Below, one piece after another: positions 49,043 through 58,556 of a stretch of 64,000 nucleotides of DNA (positions are counted from its first letter, which is position 1; each line of letters begins with the position of its first letter). The notes under the pieces were generated by a model. That model was given only the letters and a program-made list of their open reading frames with translations, was not told the DNA's origin and searched no databases. The stretch is from JAKAGZ01 sp963748105 (GTDB lineage Bacteria > Bacteroidota > Ignavibacteria > Ignavibacteriales > Ignavibacteriaceae). Where the stretch lies: NCBI GenBank assembly GCA_963748105.1, contig CAVVHP010000010.1, positions 175,579 through 239,578 of the forward strand, written 5' to 3'. The position numbers were made by a program, and so were the translations under genes.

Positions 49043-50242
49043 TTAATTAACATCATTTAACGCTGCAACACCGGGCAAAATTTTACCTTCCAAAAATTCA
49101 AGTGATGCGCCTCCTCCTGTTGAAACATGAGAAACCTTATCTTCGAGTCCCGCTTTGCTGATAGCAGCAGACGAATCTCCGCCTCCGATTATTGTAACTG
49201 CCCCGTCTGCCGTAACAATTGCAAGCTCATTGGCAATAGCAAATGTTCCTTTAGCAAAATTGTCCATTTCAAATACACCCATAGGACCGTTCCAAACAAC
49301 CATTTTTGATTTATCTATCTCACTAATGAATAATTTAATTGTTTCAGGCCCTATATCCAATCCCATTTTTTCGGAAGGAATATTATCGATTTTAACGGTC
49401 TCGGCAGGTGATTCATTTTTAAATTCATCAGCTACAACCACATCTGTTGGGAGTAAGAATTTCACATCTGATTTTTTTACTTTTTCGAGTAATTCCTTTG
49501 CTAAGTCAACTTTTTCAGCCTCCAGCAAAGATTTTCCGATTTCTTTACCCTGTGCCTTAAAAAATGTGAATGCCATTCCCCCGCCGATTATCATAGTATC
49601 AACTTTATCAAGTAAATTATTTATTACATCAATTTTCCCGGAAATTTTTGCTCCGCCGATAATAGCACAATATGGCCTTTTCGGATTTGATACTGCAGTA
49701 CCCAGATAATCAAGTTCCTTTTGCATCAGATAGCCGGCAGCAGAAATTTTAATAAATTTAGTAACTCCTTCAGTTGAAGCATGTGCCCTGTGAGCGCTAC
49801 CGAATGCATCATTAATGTAAACGTCTCCCAGCGAAGCAAGTTTTTCGGCAAAACCGGGATCATTTTTTTCTTCTTCTTCGTGAAACCTTAGATTTTCTAA
49901 AAGAATAACATCGGTCGGATATAGAGCATCTACCATTTTTTCAACTTCTTCCCCAATACAGTCAGGTGCAAATTTTACATCTTTCTTCAGCAATTCGCCA
50001 AGTCTTATTGCAACAGGCTTCAGACTAAATTTCGGATTTGCTTTTCCTTTCGGCCTGCCGAGATGACTCATTAAAATTACTTTACCGCCTTCCGCAATTA
50101 TTTTATTTATTGTAGCAAGCGAAGAGACAATCCTGATATCATCTGTAATTTTTAAGTTTTCATCAAGAGGTACGTTAAAATCGACACGCACCAACACTTT
50201 TTTATTTTTAAGATCTACTTTATCAATTGATAATTTATTCAT
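49043..50242 (-). CDS. pgk: Phosphoglycerate kinase
   Basis: The glycolytic enzyme transfers phosphate from 1,3-bisphosphoglycerate to ADP. Visible are VLVRVDFNVPLDE, MSHLGRPKG, LLENLRFHEEEE, VWNGPMGVFEMD and IIGGGDSSAAI. Length 399 is normal. It follows gap on the same strand, separated by a terminator. Confidence 0.97.
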   Translation of the reverse strand: MNKLSIDKVDLKNKKVLVRVDFNVPLDENLKITDDIRIVSSLATINKIIAEGGKVILMSHLGRPKGKANPKFSLKPVAIRLGELLKKDVKFAPDCIGEEVEKMVDALYPTDVILLENLRFHEEEEKNDPGFAEKLASLGDVYINDAFGSAHRAHASTEGVTKFIKISAAGYLMQKELDYLGTAVSNPKRPYCAIIGGAKISGKIDVINNLLDKVDTMIIGGGMAFTFFKAQGKEIGKSLLEAEKVDLAKELLEKVKKSDVKFLLPTDVVVADEFKNESPAETVKIDNIPSEKMGLDIGPETIKLFISEIDKSKMVVWNGPMGVFEMDNFAKGTFAIANELAIVTADGAVTIIGGGDSSAAISKAGLEDKVSHVSTGGGASLEFLEGKILPGVAALNDVN

Positions 50243-50327
50243 AGTAAAACTATTTTAATTAAAAATAATTTGGTGTTTATTTTTATTGACAAAAATGCCT
50301 ATTGCAGTTCCCCGGTAAGTATAAAAT

Positions 50328-50357
50328 AAAGAAGCGAAGATTACTCTTCGCTTCTTT
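50328..50357 (-). terminator. Terminator between gap and pgk
   Basis: AAAGAAGCGAAGA and TCTTCGCTTCTTT form a perfect 13-bp stem with a TTAC loop, 10 bp after the gap stop on the minus strand, with T-rich sequence after it. It is likely to reduce read-through into pgk. Confidence 0.8.
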
Positions 50358-50366
50358 ATAATTTTA

Positions 50367-51425
50367 CTATTTCACTATTTTAGCAAGCAGATCAGCTACT
50401 CTGCAGGAATAGCCCCATTCATTATCATACCACGAAACAATCTTAAAGAATCTTTTTTCATCTTTAAAATTATTCTGCAGTGTTGCTAATGAATCATAGA
50501 TTGAAGATCTGTTGTCGTGTACAAAATCACTTGAGACAACCTCTTCGTTAGAATACCCAAGAATTCCTTTCAAATATGTTTCAGACGCTTTTTTAAGCAG
50601 TGCATCTATTTCCTGGATTGAAGTATCTTTTTCAGATCTGAAAGTAAGGTCAACAACTGAAACATCAACAGTAGGAACACGAAAAGACATACCGGTTAAT
50701 TTCCCCTTTACAACAGGTAAAACTTCACCAACTGCTTTTGCCGCACCTGTACTTGACGGAATAATATTTACTGCTGCTGCCCGTCCACCGCGCCAGTCTT
50801 TTTTACTTGGACCGTCCACAGTTCTCTGTGTTGCTGTGTATGAGTGAATTGTCGTCATAATTCCTGTCTCAATTCCGATACCTTCTTTTAATATTACGTG
50901 AACTACCGGAGCGAGGCAGTTTGTTGTACAAGATGCATTTGAAACAATATTATGTTTAGCAGGATCATACTCGTTGTCATTAACACCGAGCACAACTGTT
51001 TTAACATCGCCTTTACCCGGCGCTGAAATAATGACTTTTTTAGCACCTGCTTCCAAATGCCCTTTTGCTTTATCGGAATGTGTAAAAAGACCGGTCGATT
51101 CAATTACATATTCAACACCAAGCTCTTTCCAGGGTAATTGTGAAGGATCTTTTGTTGCGTTGACGCATTTAACTTTTTGACCGCTTACAATCAGTATATC
51201 ATCTTCTTCAAGATTCGGATCACTTTTTTCAGTAGATAATTTACCTGAAAACCGGCCGTGAACAGAATCATATTTCAATTGATAAGCAAAATATTTTGCA
51301 TCAGGATTTACATCCACAACAGCAACAACTTCAACATCTTTTCCAAAATAACCTCTGTCAATCAATGCATTAAATACAAGCCTTCCTATTCTGCCGAATC
51401 CATTTATTCCTACTTTGACTGCCAT
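50367..51425 (-). CDS. gap: Glyceraldehyde-3-phosphate dehydrogenase
   Basis: The Rossmann start VGINGFGRIGRLVFNAL, the catalytic cysteine block SNASCTTNCLAPVV, and SYTATQRTVDGPSKKDWRGG plus WYDNEWGYSCRVADL identify it. The 352-residue length is slightly above average because of small insertions. It precedes pgk, a common glycolytic arrangement. Confidence 0.97.
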   Translation of the reverse strand: MAVKVGINGFGRIGRLVFNALIDRGYFGKDVEVVAVVDVNPDAKYFAYQLKYDSVHGRFSGKLSTEKSDPNLEEDDILIVSGQKVKCVNATKDPSQLPWKELGVEYVIESTGLFTHSDKAKGHLEAGAKKVIISAPGKGDVKTVVLGVNDNEYDPAKHNIVSNASCTTNCLAPVVHVILKEGIGIETGIMTTIHSYTATQRTVDGPSKKDWRGGRAAAVNIIPSSTGAAKAVGEVLPVVKGKLTGMSFRVPTVDVSVVDLTFRSEKDTSIQEIDALLKKASETYLKGILGYSNEEVVSSDFVHDNRSSIYDSLATLQNNFKDEKRFFKIVSWYDNEWGYSCRVADLLAKIVK

Positions 51426-51593
51426 ACCTGAACTCCTTTGATTGATTTTTTATTAAGTGTATAAAATTACTCAAAGAGCATTTGAATATCAATGGAATTT
51501 AATAGTAAATAACAGGATTAATTGAGTTTACCGGTATCATTTAGGATTTATTCTTATGGGAAGTTGTTGATCGAAATAAATAATAATAAAAAA

Positions 51594-51621
51594 CCCCGGA
51601 TTCATGAGTCAAAATCCGGGG
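51594..51621 (-). terminator. Terminator of the large surface-protein gene
   Basis: CCCCGGATT and AATCCGGGG form a perfect 9-bp stem with a 10-nt loop, followed on the minus strand by TTTTTTATT, 28 bp after the stop at 51650. Confidence 0.85.
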
Positions 51622-51649
51622 CTTTAATTATGAATAGATGAATTATACG

Positions 51650-54600
51650 TTATTTCATAAGTATCATCTTCCTGGTAATGTTTACAGAATTACCGACCAA
51701 CTTATATAAGTAGATTCCGCTGGCAAGGTTATTTGCGTTGAATGTAATACTGTGTTTTCCAACATTCATTTCACCATCGACCAGTTTTTTGACTTCCTGA
51801 CCAAGCAGGTTATAAATTTTAAGTGTTATATGTTCCTGCTTTGCAACGTTAAATTGTATCGTTGTTGATGGGTTAAACGGGTTCGGATAATTCTGAGCCA
51901 GACTGAATTCTTTTGGAAAATTATTTACATTATCAACTGCAGTAACTGAACCCGGAGTATAGAATCCTATATTCTTGACTTCAAAATTGAAATTATCCAT
52001 TCCAGCATTTGCATTTACATTCATTGAGAATGCAACATCACAAATTTTACTAGCATCAAATGCCGTTTGAGATCCATATAATTCTTTAAAGCCTGAGAAA
52101 TTTATTACATACTCTTTATTTGAAGAATTCAGATTTACTGAATAATGATAATAATTATTGTCTTTAGTATTTGTCATAATTATTAAAACATCAAGTACAC
52201 CACTACCGCTTGCTTCAAACCTGATGCTGGAATAATTACTGAGATCAACTGCACTACCGTTAGACTGAAGAGACCTGACAACATTTACATAATCCTTCAA
52301 ACTACCGGATACATCGGCGCCACCAGATAATAGCAGGGCATCCTTTGGATATTTGCTTAAATCAACCTGTGGGAAATTAGCTGTATTAAATGAACTTACA
52401 GTTGTTGCTGAACCGGTGATATAAGTGTAGGCACCACCGCTAACATACGCCTCATCCTTAAAACCGTTAACCTGGTCCAGATAGATATTTGCATCAGCAA
52501 TTACACCGCTATTTATTTCCAGATTATTAATTCCGGCATTCAGATTAAAATTATCTGTCCGGCCAACCTGGCTGCTTCCCTGCGAAAATCTGTACATTGT
52601 ATTTAATGAAATATTTTTCGCTGCATCATTATTAACAATTGTCAGATGAATTTTACCATCGTGTGTGTAGTGCACTTTACTAATATAAGTATCCGGCACA
52701 AATTGATTGGTGTTCATATAAGTGACAGATGTCAATGATTTGATTTTTGCTAAAATTTGTTCGGTCAATTGTACAGAATTCTCATATGAGCCGGACCATA
52801 CCTGGAAATTATATACACTAGTTGCTCCATTAGGTGACTGGTATTCATCGTGTGTCCATTTGCTCTCTACAAAATCCCCATTAGCGGTTTCGTAAACACT
52901 GAATGATATTGAATAATCAACTATGTTTTTATCGGCTTTCAATACTTTAGCTGCATAAAACTTATACCCGTTTATATCAACTAATTTTATTTCTTTTACT
53001 TCTGCACCTTCAAGTCTATCGCAGATTGCTTTTGTATGATCATAAATTTCCGGTGCCGGTGTGATTGTTGCAAATATTCCGGCTACTCTTCTTGTAATAC
53101 CTGAATTTGTTAGATCGTAATCAACCGCATAACTTGAAACAGCATTTGATACTCCAAGAATATCATAAGGAGTTGTAACAATTGCTGTTGAAGAGTAAGG
53201 ACCAACTGAAGGGACTAACTGATCAAGAGTTTCCTGAGCGGTAATGCCAATGGTATTGCTTTTAGCAATTACGGGTATAGTTGTTCCTGTCTGAATTCTT
53301 AATTGTCTTCTCAACAGAGCTTCAGCTAAATCTCCGCTCGATTCAAGACCCGAGTCATCGCCGCCACTAGTTGAGGCACCATAATTCAGATCCTGGGCTG
53401 ATTCAGAATAAGTTTTATTTTTTGAATCAACTCCGGCCAGAAATACTTTATTCAAATATTCTGATTCCATTCCGGTAGTCATAGCTTCAATTGTAAATGA
53501 ACCGGAGGCTAGAGCTCCGAGAGTTCCAATTTGAATAGTTATAACATTTCCGGAAATAGTTGGACTATTTGAATTACTACTTTTAAGATATGACATTCCA
53601 GATGGAAGCGTATCAGTAATTACTGCATTTAACAGATCGGCGTTGCCATCATTCCTGTAACTAATTGTATAGACGGTTGTTTTCCCGGAATCAGGGGCTG
53701 TTGTTGTTCCATCATCTACACCGACAAATAATTGAGGAAATTGTTCTTGAACAACAGGTTTGTACATACCTGCATCGTAAGTCATATTATTTTCACCAAC
53801 GTTCAGATAAATGACATTTGATTTACCTGATGAATTTGCTTCGGAATCAAAAGCGCCATTATTGCTTTCATCAACATCCTGAGGGCTAAAGACATAACCG
53901 GTAAGTGCGAAAAACTGCAGCTTGTAATTTCCGGCTACAAGATTATCAAAGAAATAATTTCCGTTCTGATCTGTAATTGTAGTTGCCAATACATTGTCAT
54001 TTTGATTAGGATCAAGAAGTTTTACAGTAACATTAGCCAAACCTTTTTCACCCGAATCCTGCATGCCGTTATGGTTAGTATCTTCAAATACCCAGTCGCC
54101 TATTGATCCGAGTTGCGGATCGACCTGTTTGTACATTCCTGCATCATAAGTCATATTATTTTCACCCGCATTCAACCATAGAACTTTTGTCAATCCGGTT
54201 GAGTCAGCTTCTGAGTCATAAGCACCGTTATTAGCTTCACTTACATCTACCGGACTGAAAACATACCCGGGGAGTGCTGTAAATTGAAGTCTGTAATCTC
54301 CTGAAGCCAGGTTAGTGAAAATATATTTTCCATTCTGATCTGTAGTTGTAGTCTGAAGAACATTCTTATTTGCATCAAGTAATTTTACAGTTACATCAGG
54401 GATTCCAACTTCTCCTTGATCCTGCAATCCATCGTGGTTTGTGTCATCAAAGACAAAATCTCCCATTGAACCGAGTTGCTGCGGGCTTGAATTTTCAGAC
54501 ATACCTGCATCAATAGAATAAATATTTTCACCTGCAGAAACTGCAAATGCATCAGTCTTTCCTGAATTAGGATCTGGATCAGAATCACCTTCATCTGACT

Positions 54601-55717
54601 GATTGTTGTTTATGTTTTTTGGACTGATGCTATAATTTGATGGAGTGACAAACTGAACTTTATAATTACCTGCAACTAGATTATTAAATGAATAAATACC
54701 GGAATTGTTTGTAGTAGTATTATCTAAAACTGCATCATTATTATCTGCGTCAAGAAGCTTTACTTCAACACCCGATAACGGAAGTTCACCAGCTTCTTGC
54801 AACCCGTTATTATTGGCATCATTCCAGACATAATCCCCAACTGAACCTGTCGGTGGCGGAGGAGCCGTATAAATATGCATGCCGGCATCTATATCATACC
54901 TGTCGAGATTTCCTGAAACAATCTTTATGGTATCTGTAATCCCTGTCAATGAATCGGGGTTTGAATCACCAAGATAGCTACTACTTCCTCCCTTTTGCTT
55001 TTCACTAATTACATATCCGTCAGGAGCGACAAACTTAATCTTATATGTCCCTATAGCCAGGCTGTTAAATAAATAATTGCCGTTAGAATCCGTGGTAACT
55101 GAGTCAATTACTGAATTATCGTTGCCGTTAAGTAAATATACTTTTACATTCTGAAAAGATAGTTCGCCTGATGTCTGAATACCGTTTTCGTTAGCGTCAA
55201 TCCATACATAATCACCAATTGACCCGGCTGGTACCGCCGCCGGTGTAATTGACCCGTCGGTTAATACCAGGTTGTTGATTGTTGTTCCGTTTTCATCAGC
55301 CAGTGAAGTTACAGGCGAAGGCAAAAAATGAAAATTCCCTGTCCCGCCTTTATAAGTAAAGTTAATATTTGCAAAGGTACCATCTGTGTAACTTATAGGT
55401 GATGTATCAAACCAGGTAATTGATAAAGTATCATGCACACCACCCATCTTCGCAAAATCATTATTTACAACAAATGTACCGTGACCCGGGTTATCCGTTA
55501 TACTTATAAAATCAAGCACGGAAGTATCAAATATAATCTTGATACTAACTGCCCCTAGATTGCTTAAGCTCTTAAAATTAATCGGAACCTGTACCGGTTG
55601 CCCAATAACCGACCCGGTAATATTATTTATATAAATTTCCGGGGTTTTTCCCTGCGCAAAAGAACTTTCGAACAATAGCACGCCAATAAAAATTAATGTC
55701 AGTAATAATTTTTTCAC
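51650..55717 (-). CDS. Giant T9SS-secreted cohesin/SdrD_B-repeat surface protein
   Basis: The best start is the GTG at 55717, since GAGGAG lies just upstream and a signal peptide (KKLLLTLIFIGVLLFESSFAQ) follows; an ATG at 55741 would add eight residues. Domains in order (numbered from 55741): a cohesin-like domain (~33-167; SVIGQPVQVPINFKSLSNLG), four SdrD_B repeats (~172-666; GSxGDxVxxDxNxNGxQ), a DUF11-like domain (~667-790), an unrecognised ~340-residue region, a galactose-binding-like domain (~1130-1275) and a T9SS type A sorting domain (NYPNPFNPSTTIQF, LASGIYLYKL). It is exported and surface-anchored, probably adhesive or scaffolding. It is divergent from the cytochrome locus. Confidence 0.85.
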   Translation of the reverse strand: MKKLLLTLIFIGVLLFESSFAQGKTPEIYINNITGSVIGQPVQVPINFKSLSNLGAVSIKIIFDTSVLDFISITDNPGHGTFVVNNDFAKMGGVHDTLSITWFDTSPISYTDGTFANINFTYKGGTGNFHFLPSPVTSLADENGTTINNLVLTDGSITPAAVPAGSIGDYVWIDANENGIQTSGELSFQNVKVYLLNGNDNSVIDSVTTDSNGNYLFNSLAIGTYKIKFVAPDGYVISEKQKGGSSSYLGDSNPDSLTGITDTIKIVSGNLDRYDIDAGMHIYTAPPPPTGSVGDYVWNDANNNGLQEAGELPLSGVEVKLLDADNNDAVLDNTTTNNSGIYSFNNLVAGNYKVQFVTPSNYSISPKNINNNQSDEGDSDPDPNSGKTDAFAVSAGENIYSIDAGMSENSSPQQLGSMGDFVFDDTNHDGLQDQGEVGIPDVTVKLLDANKNVLQTTTTDQNGKYIFTNLASGDYRLQFTALPGYVFSPVDVSEANNGAYDSEADSTGLTKVLWLNAGENNMTYDAGMYKQVDPQLGSIGDWVFEDTNHNGMQDSGEKGLANVTVKLLDPNQNDNVLATTITDQNGNYFFDNLVAGNYKLQFFALTGYVFSPQDVDESNNGAFDSEANSSGKSNVIYLNVGENNMTYDAGMYKPVVQEQFPQLFVGVDDGTTTAPDSGKTTVYTISYRNDGNADLLNAVITDTLPSGMSYLKSSNSNSPTISGNVITIQIGTLGALASGSFTIEAMTTGMESEYLNKVFLAGVDSKNKTYSESAQDLNYGASTSGGDDSGLESSGDLAEALLRRQLRIQTGTTIPVIAKSNTIGITAQETLDQLVPSVGPYSSTAIVTTPYDILGVSNAVSSYAVDYDLTNSGITRRVAGIFATITPAPEIYDHTKAICDRLEGAEVKEIKLVDINGYKFYAAKVLKADKNIVDYSISFSVYETANGDFVESKWTHDEYQSPNGATSVYNFQVWSGSYENSVQLTEQILAKIKSLTSVTYMNTNQFVPDTYISKVHYTHDGKIHLTIVNNDAAKNISLNTMYRFSQGSSQVGRTDNFNLNAGINNLEINSGVIADANIYLDQVNGFKDEAYVSGGAYTYITGSATTVSSFNTANFPQVDLSKYPKDALLLSGGADVSGSLKDYVNVVRSLQSNGSAVDLSNYSSIRFEASGSGVLDVLIIMTNTKDNNYYHYSVNLNSSNKEYVINFSGFKELYGSQTAFDASKICDVAFSMNVNANAGMDNFNFEVKNIGFYTPGSVTAVDNVNNFPKEFSLAQNYPNPFNPSTTIQFNVAKQEHITLKIYNLLGQEVKKLVDGEMNVGKHSITFNANNLASGIYLYKLVGNSVNITRKMILMK
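53745..55228 (-). repeat. Four tandem SdrD_B-type protein repeats
   Basis: Four coding units of ~121-127 residues each begin GSIGDYVW, GSVGDYVW, GSMGDFVF and GSIGDWVF, and each ends in a DAGM segment. Repeats 3 and 4 are clearly closer to each other (shared ENNMTYDAGMYK), suggesting recent duplication. Confidence 0.85.
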
Positions 55718-56138
55718 ACATCTCCTCAATCTTATTCTCATATAAACAAGATGAATGCCATTAGAAACCTTTGATTTTTACATATTTTCAAAGAATTTTA
55801 TCGAAATAAAAACAAGATTATGTCTCAAAAAGAGAAGTGTGCTTTTTTTCTTTTTTTGAGATTCGCAGACTCTATTCTGAAAATTCTGTGATTTATTTTA
55901 ATAATAATAGAGGACTTATTCCGAAAAAAATGTTTCAAATAAGGAGTGTATTTGCACAATATTCAGGAAATTGTTGAATTATTCTTCACATAGAGAATGG
56001 TTATTTTCACTTTCTCTAAATTGGCAATGAATTCTTTGTTTTTGGCTAATTCTAGCATTTTTTGATTGGTTTGGTATTTGAATATAGAAGCGCGACAGTT
56101 AGTAGGTTTACTAAATTAATTACTTTTATGGGGTTAAC
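55718..56138. other. Divergent intergenic region between the giant surface protein and the cytochrome locus
   Basis: About 420 bp without a gene. TCTCAAAAA (55823-55831) and TTTTTGAGA (55853-55861) form an inverted repeat with a 21-nt loop. Promoters for both directions must lie here, but no confident -35/-10 pair was seen. The plus-strand gene has only a weak GGGG-type ribosome site. Confidence 0.4.
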
Positions 56139-57836
56139 ATGAAACTTAAATTACTATTGACAAGCCTCGTTGTAATCCTGTTTGCAGGTTATGGTTTAAG
56201 CCAGGGCCAGGCAACAGGTTATTATCTAGGCACCGGAACAGGAGCTGATGTAGCTAATCAGGGAATTTCCTGTGCATCCTGCCATAGCGCAAACGGAATT
56301 GCGTCACCAAAGTGGGATACATGGAAAAACACTCTGCACGCAGTAGCTACTGATACCGGTTTTTCACAATCAAGTCACTTTGGTTACAGTTGTTTACGCT
56401 GCCACGCTTCAGGATGGAACGATACTGCAGTAACTTTTGGTGCCGATGAATATGTTAAGCTTGATACAACAGTATCACCAAATTACACTCCAACAGACGT
56501 TAAAAACTGGAACAGAACTAAAAACGTTGGTTGCGAGGCATGCCACGGAAACCTTGGCAAATATGATCCAACAGCAACAGATACTTTAACAACAGATTAT
56601 GTAAAACACTTTGCATTTTCAACAACAAACAAATTAGATTACTCAGCTGAGCTTTGCGGACTTTGCCATAATGGAAGCCACCATGGTTTCTACGAAGAAT
56701 GGGCAGTTTCAGGTCACGCAAAATCATTGCTGGCAGCCGGCGGATCTGTTAAATCAAACCCAGGATGTGTTAAATGTCACGTTGCCCAGAACGCTTCAGC
56801 TTATGTTAGTGGTAAATTCTTCACTGGCGCGGACAAAGGCAAAGACTACTATGACAAAATTTTAGTAGATCCGAACAGTCCTGACATTCAGCCTATCACC
56901 TGCGTTTCGTGCCATGATCCTCATACAGCGGCAAACGGTGTTCAGCAGTTAAGACTGCCTATTACAGCACAGGTTGTTGTTTGTGATAAATGTCACAATG
57001 CTGAAATTGAAACAGATACGGTTGATATCCACACTACACCGCATCACGTAACTTCAGAAGCTTTAAGCGGTACAAAATTCGGTTACAAATATTCACCGGC
57101 TGAATTGGAATCAGTAGGACGCGACACAGTTTATCAGAATTCAGCTCATACATTTGCAGCTACAGAAAGATGTATTAACTGTCACTTAAATGCTGATGGT
57201 AAGGATGAATTCGGAAATGCAGCTCACGGCCATACATTTATGCCAAGAGTTCAGGCGTGCGCAACATGTCACGCAGATTATTATACTGCAGTTGATACTT
57301 CAAATCACGCAAAACAATTTGATTACAGAAGAACACAGACTGTTACAGATAGCTTAATTAATGTTCTAAAAGGTAAATTAGCATTAGCTACAGCAGCTGA
57401 TTCTTCAACAGATGCTTTCTGGAAAGCAAATTACAACTACCTTGCAGCAACTAACGAAGGTAGTGATGGTATTCATAATACAAGATTAGTTCAGAAATTA
57501 TTAGGGGACGCTATAGCGCTCTTTACACCATCCGGTACAACGGATATCAAGTTAGACTCAAATGTTCAACCTTCAAGCTATACCTTGAGCCAGAACTATC
57601 CTAACCCGTTTAATCCGTCTACCGAAATTAAGTTCTCATTACCTGAAGCAAGCAATGTTAAATTAACTATTTACGATGCAATAGGTAAACAAGTAGCAGT
57701 TCTTGTTAACGATTATCTCGCAACAGGATCTTACAGATATACATGGAATGCATCAAATCTTGCATCAGGAATTTACTTCTATAGAATAGAAGCTAAGAAC
57801 TTTAATATGGTTAAGAAAATGGTTTTACTCAAGTAA
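56139..57836 (+). CDS. Nonaheme cytochrome c with T9SS type A sorting domain
   Basis: After a signal peptide (to GLSQG) nine CxxCH heme sites occur within residues ~45-400: CASCH, CLRCH, CEACH, CGLCH, CVKCH, CVSCH, CDKCH, CINCH and CATCH. Extra His residues (HHGFYEEW, HTTPHHV) could be distal ligands. The last ~80 residues are a sorting domain with SQNYPNPFNPSTEIKFSLPE, then IYDAIGKQVAVL, then NLASGIYFYRIEAK and MVKKMVLLK. The combination predicts export across the outer membrane by T9SS and surface attachment, so this would be the outermost electron-transfer protein. It is the first gene of the cytochrome locus and carries no disruption. Confidence 0.93.
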   Translation: MKLKLLLTSLVVILFAGYGLSQGQATGYYLGTGTGADVANQGISCASCHSANGIASPKWDTWKNTLHAVATDTGFSQSSHFGYSCLRCHASGWNDTAVTFGADEYVKLDTTVSPNYTPTDVKNWNRTKNVGCEACHGNLGKYDPTATDTLTTDYVKHFAFSTTNKLDYSAELCGLCHNGSHHGFYEEWAVSGHAKSLLAAGGSVKSNPGCVKCHVAQNASAYVSGKFFTGADKGKDYYDKILVDPNSPDIQPITCVSCHDPHTAANGVQQLRLPITAQVVVCDKCHNAEIETDTVDIHTTPHHVTSEALSGTKFGYKYSPAELESVGRDTVYQNSAHTFAATERCINCHLNADGKDEFGNAAHGHTFMPRVQACATCHADYYTAVDTSNHAKQFDYRRTQTVTDSLINVLKGKLALATAADSSTDAFWKANYNYLAATNEGSDGIHNTRLVQKLLGDAIALFTPSGTTDIKLDSNVQPSSYTLSQNYPNPFNPSTEIKFSLPEASNVKLTIYDAIGKQVAVLVNDYLATGSYRYTWNASNLASGIYFYRIEAKNFNMVKKMVLLK

Positions 57837-57849
57837 GATTTGTCAGAGG

Positions 57850-57884
57850 AGAGTCCATTTGCGCCTTAGTGCCAGGTGGACTCT
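57850..57884 (+). terminator. Hairpin between the nonaheme and tetraheme genes
   Basis: AGAGTCCA and TGGACTCT form a perfect 8-bp stem around a 19-nt loop, 14 bp after the stop at 57836. There is only a weak T-rich tail, so partial termination or mRNA end protection is likelier than full termination. Confidence 0.5.
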
Positions 57885-57938
57885 TACTATTAAACTTCTT
57901 ACATTTCTATAACCAAATCAGTAAAAACAGGTGAAAAT

Positions 57939-58499
57939 ATGTTAAAGAAACTAGCTCTTCTGATCGTTTTTTTCGCGGTCCCGGCCATGTTTGCACAGGG
58001 AACTGATGCAACTCATGAGTTTGTTGGCGCTAAAACTTGCGGAATGTGTCATCATTCAGCAAAACAGGGCAAACAGCTCAGTATCTGGGAAGGAAGTGCA
58101 CATGCAAAAGCTTACGAGACCTTAAAAACAGCAGAGGCTGACAAGATAGCAAAAGACAAAGGTTTTACCACTAAAGCTGTTGAAACCGAAGCTTGCTTAA
58201 AATGTCACGTCAGTGGTCATGGTGTTGACGCATCTTTGCTCGGAAAAAAGTTTAAAGTTGAAGATGGAGTTCAGTGCGAAACCTGTCACGGTGCAGGCGG
58301 CGACTACAAGAGCCTGAAAGTGATGAAAGACGAAAAATTGGCTGAACAAAACGGACTTAAATTCTTTAAAACAGCTGAAGATCGTGAAGCTTTATGCAAG
58401 GAATGTCATAATTCAGAAAGCCCGACATTTGATGCAGCAAAAGCAAACTTCACAGAAATGTGGGCAAAAATTAAGCACGATATCCCAAGCGGCAAATAG
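57939..58499 (+). CDS. Tetraheme cytochrome c (c554-like), exported
   Basis: A signal peptide ending MFAQG and four heme motifs (CGMCH, CLKCH, CETCH, CKECH) occur in 186 residues, with the sequence EFVGAKTCGMCHHSAKQGKQ typical of the cytochrome c554/multiheme family found beside porins in anaerobes. It lacks a sorting domain and so is probably periplasmic, relaying electrons between inner- and outer-membrane partners. Confidence 0.9.
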   Translation: MLKKLALLIVFFAVPAMFAQGTDATHEFVGAKTCGMCHHSAKQGKQLSIWEGSAHAKAYETLKTAEADKIAKDKGFTTKAVETEACLKCHVSGHGVDASLLGKKFKVEDGVQCETCHGAGGDYKSLKVMKDEKLAEQNGLKFFKTAEDREALCKECHNSESPTFDAAKANFTEMWAKIKHDIPSGK

Positions 58500-58556
58500 T
58501 TCTAAATCAAGAATGATTTGCTGCGGTAACAATTGTCGAAGTAAATTAAAGTGAAA

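Noticed and set aside
53745..55228. Periodic DNA repeats suggesting an array
   Set aside because: They are ~370-bp protein-coding SdrD_B repeats with diverged sequence, not short identical direct repeats, so not CRISPR.
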